Position numbers and translations under genes: made by a program. 64,000 nucleotides of DNA from Micropterus salmoides (taxonomy: Eukaryota; Chordata; Actinopteri; Centrarchiformes; Centrarchidae). Under the pieces are notes generated by a model. It was not told where the DNA came from. It worked only from the letters and a program-made list of their open reading frames with translations, and did not search any database. Below are positions 23,621 to 36,849 of this stretch, in pieces (position 1 is the first letter of the stretch; each line of letters begins with the position of its first letter). Location: the NCBI RefSeq assembly GCF_014851395.1, contig NW_024040152.1, positions 18,094,308 through 18,158,307 of the forward strand. Reading direction: 5' to 3'.

Positions 23621-24680
23621 GTGACTGCACTGTAAGACTGATTTTCCTGAAGATATTGCAGCTAGTTTGGTGTAACTTGTTTTAACATTAGGAGCAGCAC
23701 AGTCCTTAATATTCTGCAAATTCACAAGGCCTGTTTTTTCCTTACCCCATTTTCAGAATTAGCACATTGAGTTTATGTGTAATGAAAAGTGCTAAATTAA
23801 GTAAAATTGCCATTGCCATATCTACAAAACAACCCCCATGCTTTTTTTATTTTTATTTTTGCCAATCTTTAACGTCAAAAAATGTTTAAATAGTATCATA
23901 TGTAAATGTAAAATCTATAAATTATTTCAAATGTTTTGATTTGATAGTATGTGATCTAAAATATAAACTTTCAACACAAAATTGTAACCTGCTGTCACTC
24001 AAACTGAGTGACAACAATATAGTCTAAGTTAATTGTTTTTGATGCTGATGTTGTTTTATTATTTTAAAGTATAAGCAACTGAAAAACAAAAAAAGGCTTA
24101 TTTTTCATCGGTATATCAAAGTCTTCATGAGAACAAATTTGGTTATTTATATTGTCCAAAAATGACTTAATGGGTTCAAGAGAAAGGCACACTGAATCAT
24201 CACATGCTATTCATGTGTGGCAGATGCCAAGGACTGGGTGAAATAGGCAAGGCGAAATCATAATTTCTGGTAATGGCTTTTTAAAAGAAACATTGCAAGT
24301 ATTCTGCATTGTAAGATTATCATTACATATAATTGTTTTCATGCTTTGCAGAAGTGGTCTGCAGATATTAAAGAAATACTTTGCACTGCTAAATTGTTTT
24401 TTTGGTCCCAGAAGATTTATGCAAGTCTCACAGTTATTCAGACCTTTAAATGCTCATTAATCAGTGCTTACAAGTACAAATGCTTGCATTGTCTAAAATG
24501 TTCTTAAATGAATCATACTCCATAGAGTTAGACTTTGCCAACACTGTGCCAGACTCAGATGTCACATTTTTCTAAAAAAGTGGATGTGTCATTATGAAAT
24601 TAAACTCTCATTTTCTTCTGTTTCTCACTCTTGTATAATGTCACACAACACAGATTACACAAGCATGCACACACAGGTGC
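23621..24680. other. Intergenic spacer between convergent nacad and glipr2
   Basis: An AT-rich spacer between two tail-to-tail genes. No open frame, RNA gene or recognised repeat is supported. Confidence 0.55.
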
Positions 24681-25294
24681 CAAATTAATTTCTATCAACT
24701 TTATTGTACAAACTGATTAGAGTACAAAACACAAGCCGGGGACTGCAGGTTTCTGTTTGACAAGTGGTGGCAGTAACACAAATTCAAACCAAGCATGCTG
24801 AGTCATTAGCCTTAAATTACTTTGCAATGCCTCTACATGTAAGTGTACAAAGTCTGTCCCTTTGACTTACGTAAACACAAATGTGAGGCTATGATGTATT
24901 TCAGTGTGTGAAAATATAAAAGTATTGGCAATAATGAATTAAATACTGTCACAGGCAATGTAAATAACCATCAAAATCAAGATAATACTATATATTCCAA
25001 ATGGTCACTGGGAATGTTTTGTTAGCAGTGTCTAACAGTAGTGCTTCGTCGTTCTAAACACTGCATCATACACATGTCTATTTTTCAAATTACAACTAGG
25101 ACTTTAAGCCAGCAGATAAGCATTTCATCTTATAAAACCATTCCAAACTATGGTTGTGTGGTTCTCTACTAGGCAAGAATTGCTCTCCTGAGTATTTCCC
25201 ATAGCAGTGCAGGCAGATACATTTTGACTCTCCTGGAAAATTAAACTAATGCCTTTGGGCTTCAGTCAAGTGTTGGTGATCCAGATCCAGATCT
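24681..25294 (-). other. glipr2: glipr2 3' UTR with polyadenylation signal
   Basis: On the minus strand AATAAA occupies 24705-24700, about 590 bases downstream of the TAA stop (25297-25295). The interval has no other gene. Confidence 0.65.
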
Positions 25295-28200
25295 TTAGGT
25301 GGAGGTTTTAACCGGAAGGACGTTGTTCTCAAAGTGTCCCTGGTTAGTGACATTCCCAGCTGGGAAGTATCTGGCCACCACGAAGGAAGAACCATCTGAT
25401 GCAGTGGCCTTACCGACACCTAGCTTTTTAGTGCTCTTCCACACCATTGCTGTGAAATGGCCTAGGTGGTGAGTGAAATGAGAAATGGAAAGAAATTAAA
25501 GGCATAAAATAGAGTGAGCGTGAGAAAAAACTGACTGTTAGGACATAGTGGAAATTGAGTGCACACAGACTTAAGTTCTTCTAAATATTTACAGACATAG
25601 GAATTTCTCACCAGTCCCAAACCTCTGCTTTCACTCTGTACAATTTATTCCTTTCTTTCTCTATCAGACAACTTTATATGAATCAGTGTGAATTACTGTC
25701 ACAAGCTCCTAGTACTGATCTACTTCCTGTGTGATCATGTTAAACAGAGTCTGAGGCTATGGGAAATGATCTAGAGGAATTAGGGCAGACTGGAAATGGC
25801 ATGTGGCTGATGAGTGATACACAGGACTGTGATTTCCCCTCAGTTTCCCCATGGCTGGTCACTGAATCAGACAGTCACACGCTGACTGAGGTGTGACATC
25901 AACACAGGAATAACAACAACCTTGCTTATGCCTGAGTAAACGTGAGAAATAAAGCAAGAAAAAGATACACTGAGATAAATGCTCTGAAAAAAAGAGGAGA
26001 AATTAGATGAGACAAGACAAGATGAAAACATATAAAGGGAAGTGTTTGATATAATGTATCATGGCAAAACACTCACACACACAGCCATACTGTATATTCA
26101 TATCGGAAAGGTTGTAATAATACTTTATTATTATGATATTGAATTTAGTCATTTTGCCCAATTTGTAGTTACTATTCTGTAGGTCAGAGGAAGGTTGCCA
26201 CTGAAATATGAAATATGAACGGAAGTGAGTGAGATGGATAGACACTTCATGTGTAAACCTCACCAGTGCCAGAGGAGAATCCAGGACGGCTGAAGTTGTA
26301 TTGTTTCACTTCATCATACCAGCGGTCTGCGACGTCTTTTCCTGCTCGTGCACAGGACAAAGTGTCAACTTAAAGGACAATCAAATCTAACTTGTGTCGT
26401 ACATATTGATCAGAATGACAGCAACTTAAAAGACTGCACCCTGGAGCTTTAAATCCCTTTTGGGTGCATGTTTATGGTGCTGCACTTTCTGTCACCCAGT
26501 GCTGCACTGTAGGAGATGTTTTATGAATCACTCTGTCCCGCTCTGACATATTTCTCCAGTGAGTCATAGTGTCTGAGCTCTCAAACACAGTGCGAAGTGG
26601 AGGGGAAATAGATCCCAGCTGTTCAGTTTCAGGGTAGGACAGTCTGCTTTAAGCCCCACAGGCTAACCTATTGTACCTATGGAGGAATGTGTCCTATTTG
26701 ATCTTACATATGTGTATAAGTATCTCAGGAGGATCACAGAGAGGGCTTTTTTTAAAAAGTAAGTATTTTGATTATGTGTTTATGCATATAGATCTGTACC
26801 TGATTGGTCATAGGAGGCCCATGCCAGGTTTTCTCCACAGCTCCCTCTACTGGATTCCACGCTGTGTTTCAGAATCCGTGTGCTGGCCAGACTTTCAGCA
26901 TAACTGTGGAACAGAGGACAAATAAAAGTTGTGGATAGCACTGCTGAAGACTGTAGAAATGCCATTTTGAGTTGTGTATACTTTGAAGCTCATCACCTCT
27001 TCAGATGTAGCCTTTCCAGAAGCCTCAGTTTTTAAAAGCCTACTGCACCATGCTGTCCTCCACCCCTCAAGATAAACAGTAAAAAACCCTTACCTCAGAG
27101 GTTTAGTCTATGTGTAAATCTGCAGTGTTGGATGGAAACCGGATTCTCTAAATAACTGCTTTTGGTAATAAGTTTGATACTGTTACCCGTTAAAAGACTA
27201 TCTGGGGCTTACACAATATTTACACATGGAATAGTTTGTTTTTTAATTGTTAGAAAGTTCACTCTCTACTGTACAAAGGAGTATATGCTAACCTATAGGT
27301 TTGATCAACATAGTGTTGACAGCATTTGCAATCTGGGGTGGTATTACCAAGATATGGTTCACATCTTCTAGTTACATGTCTCTATTGAAAAGACAGTATT
27401 GGCAATCATGTGACTGCCATGTGACCTCAGTGACTCATGGAACATGGTGTGGATAAACCACAGAAGTTAAATGTCAGGTGTTGATCACAAGAGTTAATGA
27501 TACTTTTTGGATGACAGGACGAACTCCTGCTCTTCCATTACAAGTCCAGTTAGCTTTGTTACTTATTTTGTTGGATAATGTTCTAAATCTAAACTTAAAC
27601 CACAAATTATTCCCAAAACATGCAGCTGTGTGAGCGAATGATGCCTTAACCTTCCTCCTAAGCAGGGGCGAAACAGTTATGCCTTTACAAACGTCAGTTG
27701 ACACAAAGGGAGAGGTAAAAATACCATGTTCCAATGAACTGTGCTACACATTAAATGGTAGGTTATCTCCAAACTCAAATGTTTACAATCAGAGACAGTA
27801 AAAATACAGTATTTAAAGACATCCACCTTAGGCGTAGACTGTTTATCATTCACATTATGAAATACTACGCCATTTTTTAAAATACATTTTAACGTATTAA
27901 AATCAATTGAGGAATTGACATTCTTTTTCCCCAACACAGATTCTTTGTGCTTTGAATGTTGCTGTACATTTCCATGTCAAGTATAAGAGAATTAGAGGTT
28001 GTTTAGCAGCTTAATGTTGCTGTTGCCATTGCACCATCAGACATGCATAAAGAAATGGACTGAAAGTCTGTTATCCAAGACATTTGCCCCTCTATCCTTT
28101 CCAACGGTAATGATCCCGTTTACATTTACTCAACAGAATAAATTATCTTTGTTTATGATAATGATATGAAAAGTTAATATAGCTGCAATTAGAGGTAACA

Positions 28201-29084
28201 AATTGTCAACACAACTTGTAATTACAATGAATACAAACCCAGACCCTCAAAATTATATTATAGTTTGTAGCTATTTCATTTGACAGGCTAGGCTCAAACT
28301 GTCACTGTTATCCAGAGCGATTTGACAATGGCTAGTATGCGTAGTACTTGCTAATTAGGTTTCAGCTGTAATTTGATCTGTGTGTGCATTAACCCACCGG
28401 GCAGCCTCTCTGCTCAACTTGCTGCTCAGCTTCAGTGGAGGAGCCTGGTGCTTCCTCCTGAAGTCATTGTGACACTGAAGCAGCTCCTCAGCAAACTGCT
28501 TCGAGGCTGAGACACAGAGGGGACAGAGACAGGAAGGGTTAGCCAACCAGAGAGAGAAATATGACAAAGGAGATGTGATGATGCTACAGGAAGATGTGTA
28601 CATGACGACATAATATGAACTTGGAGCTGAATTGTGAGTCAGAGTTTCACCACCTGAAGACTGCCTGACCTCAGACAGTGAGTACAACCCGATGACAGAT
28701 GATGGTGTAGAAAACGTCATCCACATCATCCCCCTCAGCCTGGTGCCTATCACTCACTGCCCTTTTCATAGGTCTCGCAATCTCTCGAGTGCTCACACAA
28801 TAGGCACATTGAAACAGCCACACACAAACAATACAAATACCAATGCTGCCTAACAGCCAGCACCTACTCAACAACAAACAAAGGATCGGTGAGAGCAGTT
28901 TTAAAATCTCATGGAAAGCACCACTAAAGAGGAAAAGAAATAAGTGCAATTGTGTATGTGCTTTGTCCTATTTTTCAAATATAGCAAAGCTTGCACACAC
29001 ATACACTAAACAAGCAAACACACACACATGAGCGCGCATGCACACACACACGCACATGCACACACACACCCGCACACACCCACA

Positions 29085-29136
<52 letters not shown>

Positions 29137-29226
29137 CATAAGGGGCAAAGTTCTAACTCAGGCCAAATTGATACAATCAAAGTTAAAACCCTCAAGGTGT
29201 AGTTTCCACTTACCTGACTTTCCCAT
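25295..29226 (-). CDS. glipr2: Golgi-associated plant pathogenesis-related protein 1 (GLIPR2/GAPR-1)
   Basis: Minus-strand coding exons in transcript order: 29226-29214, 28506-28398, 26903-26800, 26341-26264, 25461-25295. The phases join to give 156 aa; human GLIPR2 is 154. It is a single CAP/SCP domain with no signal peptide. MGKS at the N-terminus keeps Gly2, which is myristoylated in the human protein and anchors it to the cytosolic face of the Golgi. The CAP pocket residues are all present at the human numbering: His54 (ILKHS), Glu65 (CGENLAW), Glu86 and His103 (TGHFTAMVW). GAPR-1 binds acidic phospholipids and interacts with caveolin-1 and Beclin 1. Exon 2 must use the donor CCCG|GTGGGT, because the nearby alternative reads into a stop. 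The C-terminus is ENNVLPVKTST. Confidence 0.96.
28985..29133. repeat. CA-rich microsatellite near glipr2 exon 1
   Basis: Imperfect ACACAC/GCACAC units over about 150 bases, ending in a pure (CA) run of about 40 bases (to 29131). It lies in glipr2 intron 1, only about 80 bases from the first coding exon. Confidence 0.9.
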
Positions 29227-29299
29227 GGTGCTGACACAGGAAGCCTTCAGTTAGATCAGTAAAACACTGAACACTGAACAAAAGCAGCCACTCCTCTGT

Positions 29300-32200
29300 T
29301 CTTGCTCTCTTTCTCTTTCTGCCCCCTTCTCTGTTGCTTGCTCCCTCTCCCCTCTCTCCCTTCAGTGCTGTCTATCGAACACTGATGCTTTGGAACAGCT
29401 GCTAATGCCTTTATTTCCTTCAATTCCTCTCATTCCATGTTGAACTTAGAGCAGCTATGCTAAGTTCCCCTTTAGCTATTTATCTGCATGTAATAGACAT
29501 TACTTAATGTGCTTCTTCTTTTCCTTCACTTCATTTAACTTAACCTGCCTGTCTCTCTTGAGGCCACGCACCCTACTATCTGCATGCCCTGCGTCTATCT
29601 TTATGGCTCAGAGGAGCACACACCCACTCTGTCTTCCCATTTCTACTAATGAAAGGGGAGCCCATGCGGTCTTTGCTGACATCATCTCTGTGAGACACAT
29701 GCCCATATATGGCTATATATATTCTTGTATTCTGTATCTTGGTAGTCACTGTTACTCCTAACAACTGTAATCGGGACAGTGGCTTTCCTCACAATCCACG
29801 CTGTCATGGTGCAGCATTATGTTATAGATAAGGTGCCACTGAAGACAATAGCAGACTCTGAGATGGGCTGCACAGTGCCTGCTGTGGCCTACATGATGCT
29901 CACTGCTAATTCTGTATGGACATATCTCACTTTTTAAAACACCCTTTCACTTTCATTAATGCTGATAGCGTCAATGTGCTTAGGTCATAAAAACATTATA
30001 GCCTTCTATAAATATACCACTCCTTCTTTCAGTTTCTTCAGTAACTTCTGGAATCAGGAGTTACCGCCAATACACCCAACTGTAAATGAGCGATTCTTTT
30101 ACAGTACCTTCATCCTGGGTGAGAAAACAATGACTGAACAATTTGCCTACTAGAGTTGACACACAGGGAGAGGCAGAATCACCATTCATCATGCTGCAGA
30201 ACAGATTTCTACTATTTGTTTTGTCTGTATGAGGTGTGCTACCCTCTGCACTTTAATGGTATTTCTGAGCAGGGCTATTTATCATTTCAGAAAAAAATAA
30301 ATGACACCTGCTTTAACAAAGGCAGCAGTGGTGTGCAACGGAACCTCAAAATGGATTACCTCATATTTTACTGTGCATCTCATAACTCAGCTTTTGAAAT
30401 TGTCTCTCAACTTCTTGTACAGGCTACATATTGTATAAAGAATGAATACTTGCCCTTTTCTTACACCTTAATGTGTAACAGTAGAGTGCTGAGGCTTGAT
30501 TGCTAATCTCCCAGTTGTGAGTGTGAGTTTATCCACACTTGGATTGGATAAGGCTTGAATAAATCATGGTCAATAAAAACACACTCTAAAGTTACTGTGC
30601 TGATATCAGTTACTGCAGATTGTCATGATATTTTGTAAATACATTGATCCCCAGCGGAAGAATCCTTAGGTGATCCTTTTTCCCCCCTAGCACCATCATC
30701 AGGTCAAAATTGTATGTTTCACATTCCTGCACAACTAATCACATTCCCGTCATCCTCAGCTGTACTTTGTGTTTACTGCTAACAAAGATTAGCATGCCAA
30801 CACTCTAAATTGAGATACTAAACATGTTAAAAAATTTGCATCAATTAGCTAAACATCAGATTGTCATTGTGATGTGTTGCCATGCTAGCATTAGCATTTA
30901 GCTCAAAACACTGCTGTGCAGCCTCACAGAACTGCTAGCATGGCTGTAAACTGCTATAAACTCCTCTTGAGTCTTTCCCCATTGATTCATTTTATAATGT
31001 TGCTGTCCTGGCAACTGATGCAGCAAATCATGCTGTGCATATGATAAGTCATAATTCCAAAGACAGCTACATAAATGAGTCATATGTAGCAGAATGCCAG
31101 TTTGCAGTATATGAGTCAGCTTTAAAAGGGGTCTAACAATCACCATTTTCATGTGAGTTTTTAAGGCATCTTAACGCCCCCCCCCCCGCCCCGCAAGATA
31201 GTGCCTAAGCTGCTGATGCATCATTGCAAATACCACAGTGCAGCAAGAAGGAAACATCTAAAAAAACATGTTATATACAGAGAAGCACTTTTCTGTGTGA
31301 GATTAACCTTTTTGATCAAGTTTTAATTATATCTCGGCAAAGCAAATGTACCAAGAGATTCTCAGACTATGTCAATCATCAAGACATGTATGCATACATT
31401 TCCTGAACATAAATTATTCATACATACAGTAATATATTACTACCATGTACCATGAATATTACTGCAGTTATTAACCGTTTATAAGGAGCTCTGCCTTCCA
31501 TTCATCTTCTTTGTTCTGGCAGCTGCCAGACCTAAAGCAAAAAGTCTTTTATAAGACCCAGTGAGACTAATTCGTGAATCTTTATTTGAAAATATAACAT
31601 TAGGTACAATGGGAACACGGGTTCCAATTATGTCAGCTAACATAATTATATAAGGGGCAAATGAGTGTGAGACAAAGCTGGAGCTGGAAATCTTTCACGT
31701 GGAGTCCACCACTGATTTTAATCCACTCCACTGTAATAAAAGAAACAAACATCATGAGCTGAAATTTGTTTTTAAAGCTCTGGACTCCCCCCCCCAATCT
31801 GTGAACCTTTAAGTGCAATTATTTGATTTGCCACAAGGTGGGACTGTTAGCATAGACACTGAACAGGGACGTTTTTGGACTATTAGTCACACTAAGTGCA
31901 ACTAATGACATCTTAGTTTTATAATATGAGTGGACATGATGGGATTCATGTGAAAAGTCAAGCCACTTGATTTCTCATTAGCTGGATAGTGCTATCTTAA
32001 CAAATTGATTTCCTCCTTGCCTCCTCCTACCATCTGCATTGTGATGGGACTGGACAGCTGGCAGAAGACATTTACATAGTGGTCTCAAGACACAGACTTT
32101 ACAGCCATACATCTTAATTTATACTAATTGAGATAGCTGTGGAGTGTGTGTATTTGTGTGTATCTGTGGTGTGAATGTGTGTATTTGAGTGCGTGCGCGT

Positions 32201-33300
32201 GCACATGTGGTAAGAGAGATAGTGGTGTAATTTAGAGAGAGAGTTCCTTTTAGAGGGACAGTACAGACATCGATCCATGCAGATATTACATCATTTATCT
32301 CTGCACATTGGCTATATCTGCTGTACTTATTGCTTGGCTCCCCTCCCTGTCAGCTGCGACATCATTCCTTCGCTTCTCCTCTCCTCTCCATCACTTTCCC
32401 TCTGTCTCTCATCCCCTCCCTCCATCCCTCCAATCTGTAATTTTCTTTTTTCCTCACCTGAAGCCTGCAATGAAAATCTTCCAGCAGATCCCTTATAGAA
32501 AGAAAGGAACACCAGAATCTTCCTGGGCCAGAAATAATTTTGCACTCCTGTCGTGAGGGAAGTGAATGTGGATTTATGGCAACAGAAATGTGAAATAACT
32601 ATAACTGGGGCTGTAAGTGCACTTAGTTGCATATAATTCCTCTTTAGCGGTCCCAGGAGGAAGGTGAAGACTTTTTAATAACTCCTTCCATTCACCTCCA
32701 TCCTCATTAGAAGGTCTGTGTTGACTGAAAATGGAGAGATCTACTGAGGGGGTGTTGAGAGGATTGATCTCAACTGAGAGAAAGAGAAGTGAGGGGGCTA
32801 TACGTTTTCGAAGGAGTTGTTGGAAGCTCTCTCTCTAGAGCTCTGCTCCAGAATTTGACACATCAAGAAGCTTTTTATGGTGTCATTAGTGTAACTGTTC
32901 CACCGAGGACAAATGATTCTGCGGGTTAAGAGGAGTTAATCACCTGCCAATCAAACCTCATCAAGCTGCCTCTGAGGATGAGGCACTATACAAATCTCAT
33001 CATATTTACGGAGCCTTCAATTAAGCAGATACAGGCAAGGAGATACACGCAGAGAGGAGAGAGTGGCAGGGCGAGCAGAGGGCAAGCTGGGAGGGCAGGA
33101 AAGGAGGAAAGACAGAGATAGAGGGAGACAGTAAGCAGAACTGGATGACTCCTGTCTGACACTAAGCAGCAGAAATGTAATGTCTTAAAAGGCCATCGCA
33201 GTCAATAAAGTTCTTAATGTGCTTAAAGCAATTACTGTGTCCGGAGAGGAGCAGAGTGCATGCAGGATATTAACCTCAGTAACCCGCTCTATCTGGTCCA
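29300..33300. other. Gene-poor region upstream of glipr2
   Basis: No protein-coding exon, RNA gene or transposon body is supportable. An 11-C run lies at 31177-31187. The interval 32870-33320 is of mixed composition with AT-rich homeobox-like words (TCCATAATTAAATTATTC) and short inverted words, and looks more like conserved regulatory DNA than its surroundings; this is inference only. Confidence 0.45.
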
Positions 33301-33326
33301 TAATTAAATTATTCACATCCTCATCC

Positions 33327-33328
<2 letters not shown>

Positions 33329-33392
<64 letters not shown>

Positions 33393-33441
33393 GCACACAC
33401 GCACACGCACACACACACACACACACACACGCACACACACA
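33329..33441. repeat. (AC)n microsatellite
   Basis: About 113 bases of AC repeat with a few GC interruptions in the second half. Confidence 0.95.
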
Positions 33442-34686
33442 GAGTCATGCAAGTATTAATTTATACATGTTCACATATGTGTTGAACCACATCTGGACCT
33501 GAGAAGAAGAGAGAGAAGAAAAAACAAGAATACAAGGGAAAGCAAAATATTGATGATGAGGGATCTCGGCCCTGGTAACAAGATGTGTATTGTTTGACCT
33601 TGACAGTGATTGACATGTTATGTTTTGATGGTTTTTGGTTGTTATATTCTCATAACATACTGCATATTTCCACACATCCATGTGAGGACAAATGAGCACC
33701 TCTCTGACAGTGTCAATGGCCTCTCCTTCCTGCTATAAGAATGATAGGCAACAATTTTATTTAAGAGTTCTGTGTCCCGCTTTTCCCAATTTTCTACAAA
33801 ATAACTGATATGTAAGTGTGAAGTCATAGAAAGGTTTCTCAAAAGGCATTTTTAATTTAATTTTAATTCGAGGGAAAATTGAGACAGTATTCAGCTGGTA
33901 TCTAGAGAGCCAGTCAATTCAATCAATCAATTCAGTATAGATTGGTATAATTACATTTCCAATAGTAAATAAACAGTGAATGTGTATTACCTGGTTTAAA
34001 AGGAGCAAAGACAAGTAACACAGCTAACTCTACTTGGGTAATTTTCTTATTAAACTTTGTTACTATTCTCTCTATACGTTGTACCAAATTAATAGTTACT
34101 TCCAGGAAACTTCCAAGAGAATGAGAAGGATGTAAAGCATTTCAGAACTTCGTTGCACACCTATTTGTGCAAAATGTCCATTTTCCTCTTTGCTCTCGTT
34201 CTGTACACAGGCCCTGTAATACTAGACTTACATTTGCTGCCTCTATCTTCTACTCTTCTTCCTTTCTCACTCTGCATTATGTATATTCAAATTTTAACAG
34301 CTATGTCTAAGTAATATAACTAATAAGCTCCTCAAGCTGATTTAATGCCATTTAATAGATGTCATACAAAATGTTATGTGCAGAGCCAGAGAGAAATCTT
34401 GACACTATGGCTACTAATTATTGCTTCTGAAAATAACTAACCACCCTTGAGCATTATGCATGAGCCCCCGATGGCGCTTTCCTCAGCATCTGGGACAGCC
34501 TTTGTGGTTGGACTGGGCAGCAAGCTAAGTTAGTATTTCTAGATGGTGCTTCTTTGGCTTTGTGTTTCTATTGGTAAGTAATATTTTCTTACCTTGCCTT
34601 GGGAATGCTAAGCTCTGGCTTAGGGTCAACATACAACAAAGAAATCTGTTTAAAACAAACTGTAAGCCTGATTGTGCTTATGAATA

Positions 34687-34728
34687 TGTGTGTGTGTGTG
34701 CGCGCGCGTGTGTGTGTGTGTGTGTGTG
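34687..34728. repeat. (TG)n-(CG)4-(TG)n microsatellite
   Basis: Alternating purine-pyrimidine tract: TG repeats, then CGCGCGCG, then TG repeats. This composition favours left-handed Z-DNA. Confidence 0.9.
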
Positions 34729-35504
34729 AGTATGTGGGCCTTTGTCTAGGTGTGCATTGTTTGCCATGCAGAGGAGGACTTTGGCGAGACAATACAGGAG
34801 GATGGGCTGTCTGGAAAAACGTGTAAGCCCATCAGCAGACTGTCAAGCACACTCACCACACACACATGCACACACACACAAGAATAAAATATAGCCATCA
34901 ACTATGGACAAATACAGAGATGGGGATAGGAAAGGAATTTTGTCTGTGGTCAACGCCTGTCTGTTGTATCCACCAGTTTGCATGCATATTCATTCAAGAA
35001 CGCACCATGCACATGGATATACCTTAATGTAAGCCTTGTCACATGAGCAACAATTTTTCACCCTGTAGTGTTTTAGCTGTCATGATGAACAGAGAGTGAA
35101 TATTATGAAGTGAGTTTGTGCACTGAATTTAATCAAATCAATTGCTGAAAACCCAACAGCTTAAACCACATTACAGGGAGTAAGCACTTCATACATATGT
35201 CCTTGAGGTATTTGGAAACCATGTGTTAATGAATATTTAATGATGAAAATAGTAACCTATGAGCAGACTTGATATTCAAACAGGCATCACTGCACATTTA
35301 AGGAAATATCTCAGCATGATGTAAATGATGATCTTAATCATTATATGTGAAACTGTATCTCTGCTTCACTCCAACAGCCTCCTCATGGCACTGAAGAGAA
35401 TTAAGCAGATAGAGAAGTGAATGAATAAAGCTGATGCATTAACAGCTTCCCTATGTCTTTTACACAAGAATTGTATTCATATCTGGGAGGATGTGATCTT
35501 TGTC

Positions 35505-35544
35505 CAGTCTTCCAACCACTCAAAGCACTTTACACTACATGTCA

Positions 35545-35617
<73 letters not shown>

Positions 35618-35715
35618 TTTCAAGGTGCCAACTGCCCATCAGAAGTTCTTGGCCACTTCGACATGCAAACTGGAATCAGGGGATTGAACCACCAACCTTT
35701 GAATAGTGGACAAGC
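35505..35715 (-). mobile_element. tRNA-derived SINE with internal CA expansion
   Basis: Read on the minus strand, the unit begins near 35715 with GAGCTTGTCCACTATTC, followed by the pol III B-box-like GGTTCAATCCC. A body common in percomorph genomes follows, ending in GTAAAGTGCTTTGAGTGG. The middle is interrupted by a pure CA/TG run at 35549-35616 (34 units). It is a degenerate, non-coding interspersed repeat. Assignment rests on the B box and my recall of the family layout; a library search would fix the name. Confidence 0.6.
35549..35616. repeat. (CA)34 microsatellite inside the SINE
   Basis: An uninterrupted CA run of 68 bases. His/Thr-repeat reading frames across it are artefacts. Confidence 0.97.
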
Positions 35716-36058
35716 TCCCAATGTCAATCAGTGTAAGAGTGTATTTATAAGGACAATTGGGTTACAGTGCAAACAAAGATACAGAGCAAGCACAAAAGAG
35801 CAGAAATTAAACATTTTTTGTTTGCCTTGAGAAGCACTAGCTAGTTTTTCAGAGAGGGATTAAGTCACCGGACAGCTCAATACTACATGTCTGTACTGCT
35901 AATATCCATTTCATTTGCTCTAGCTGTGTGTTTTCTCTCCGTTTTTGGTCATGGATCATAGAAGGCCAGGGAGAATAAACAAAAAAACGTAATATGAAGC
36001 GAAAATGCATGACCATAGCCTTGGGGAGTAGAAGGACAGCACGGTAGGGACCATTTTT

Positions 36059-36060
<2 letters not shown>

Positions 36061-36085
<25 letters not shown>
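36061..36085. repeat. (GT)n microsatellite
   Basis: A short pure GT run of about 12 units. No gene context. Confidence 0.85.
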
Positions 36086-36090
<5 letters not shown>

Positions 36091-36768
36091 CATAAAGAAA
36101 AGGACCATTTCTCTCAGAGCCAAAATGAGGTTGGAGAATTGGATAGAACACTTTCGTTCCCCCCAATGAAAGTGGCTCTCTCATATTTGCAGGAGGACAT
36201 ATGGGATGTGAAGCAAAGCCATCGGATGACGACAGGGGGAAGAGGAATATTCGCGAGCCTGAAGAGATGACAGGGAAAATAAAATTGAAACCGAGTTAAC
36301 GGGGAATCAGTCAGAGAGATTGCTTGGGAAACCTCGGGACTGGCACCACTGTAAACTTTAATGAAGAAACTTCCTGAGTCTGTGGGGATGAGTGTCAGTC
36401 TTTCAACCATCTAAACAAAACACAGGGATTCTGTCAAACGCTGACGTGCTGCACAGCATGTTCTAACACCGTAGAGCACAATATACAGTGTCCACTTCAC
36501 CTCACTCCATCACTGTGAATGTGCTGATACACTTAGACTTGCACATTTACAGTCTTAGACACACAGCACACACGCACCTTTTGCATGCACACACAATGAC
36601 ACATCCACACACAGGCAAGACAAGGTGGTAGACAGTCAGTGTGGAGATAGATGGGGGAGGTAAATAGCAGTGTCATGGTAGTGTGATGGAATGAGGCAGA
36701 GGAGAATTCATCCTGTGTTTCCTCTAGCCTCTGTCCCCCTGCTGACAGCATCCTGAAATAGGGCCCAC

Positions 36769-36838
<70 letters not shown>
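36769..36838. repeat. (TG)5-(TA)30 microsatellite
   Basis: Five TG units followed by 30 uninterrupted TA units (36779-36838). Such TA runs can extrude cruciforms and are often unstable in length. Confidence 0.95.
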
Positions 36839-36841
<3 letters not shown>

Positions 36842-36849
36842 GTATCTGT

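Noticed and set aside
28985..29133. Possible CRISPR-like or minisatellite array
   Set aside because: Simple imperfect CA repeat without spacers; the genome is a vertebrate.
30156..30506. 116-codon frame in the intergenic gap
   Set aside because: No codon bias, splice context or recognisable motif.
35421..35830. His/Thr-repeat reading frames
   Set aside because: Produced by the (CA)34 microsatellite inside the SINE.
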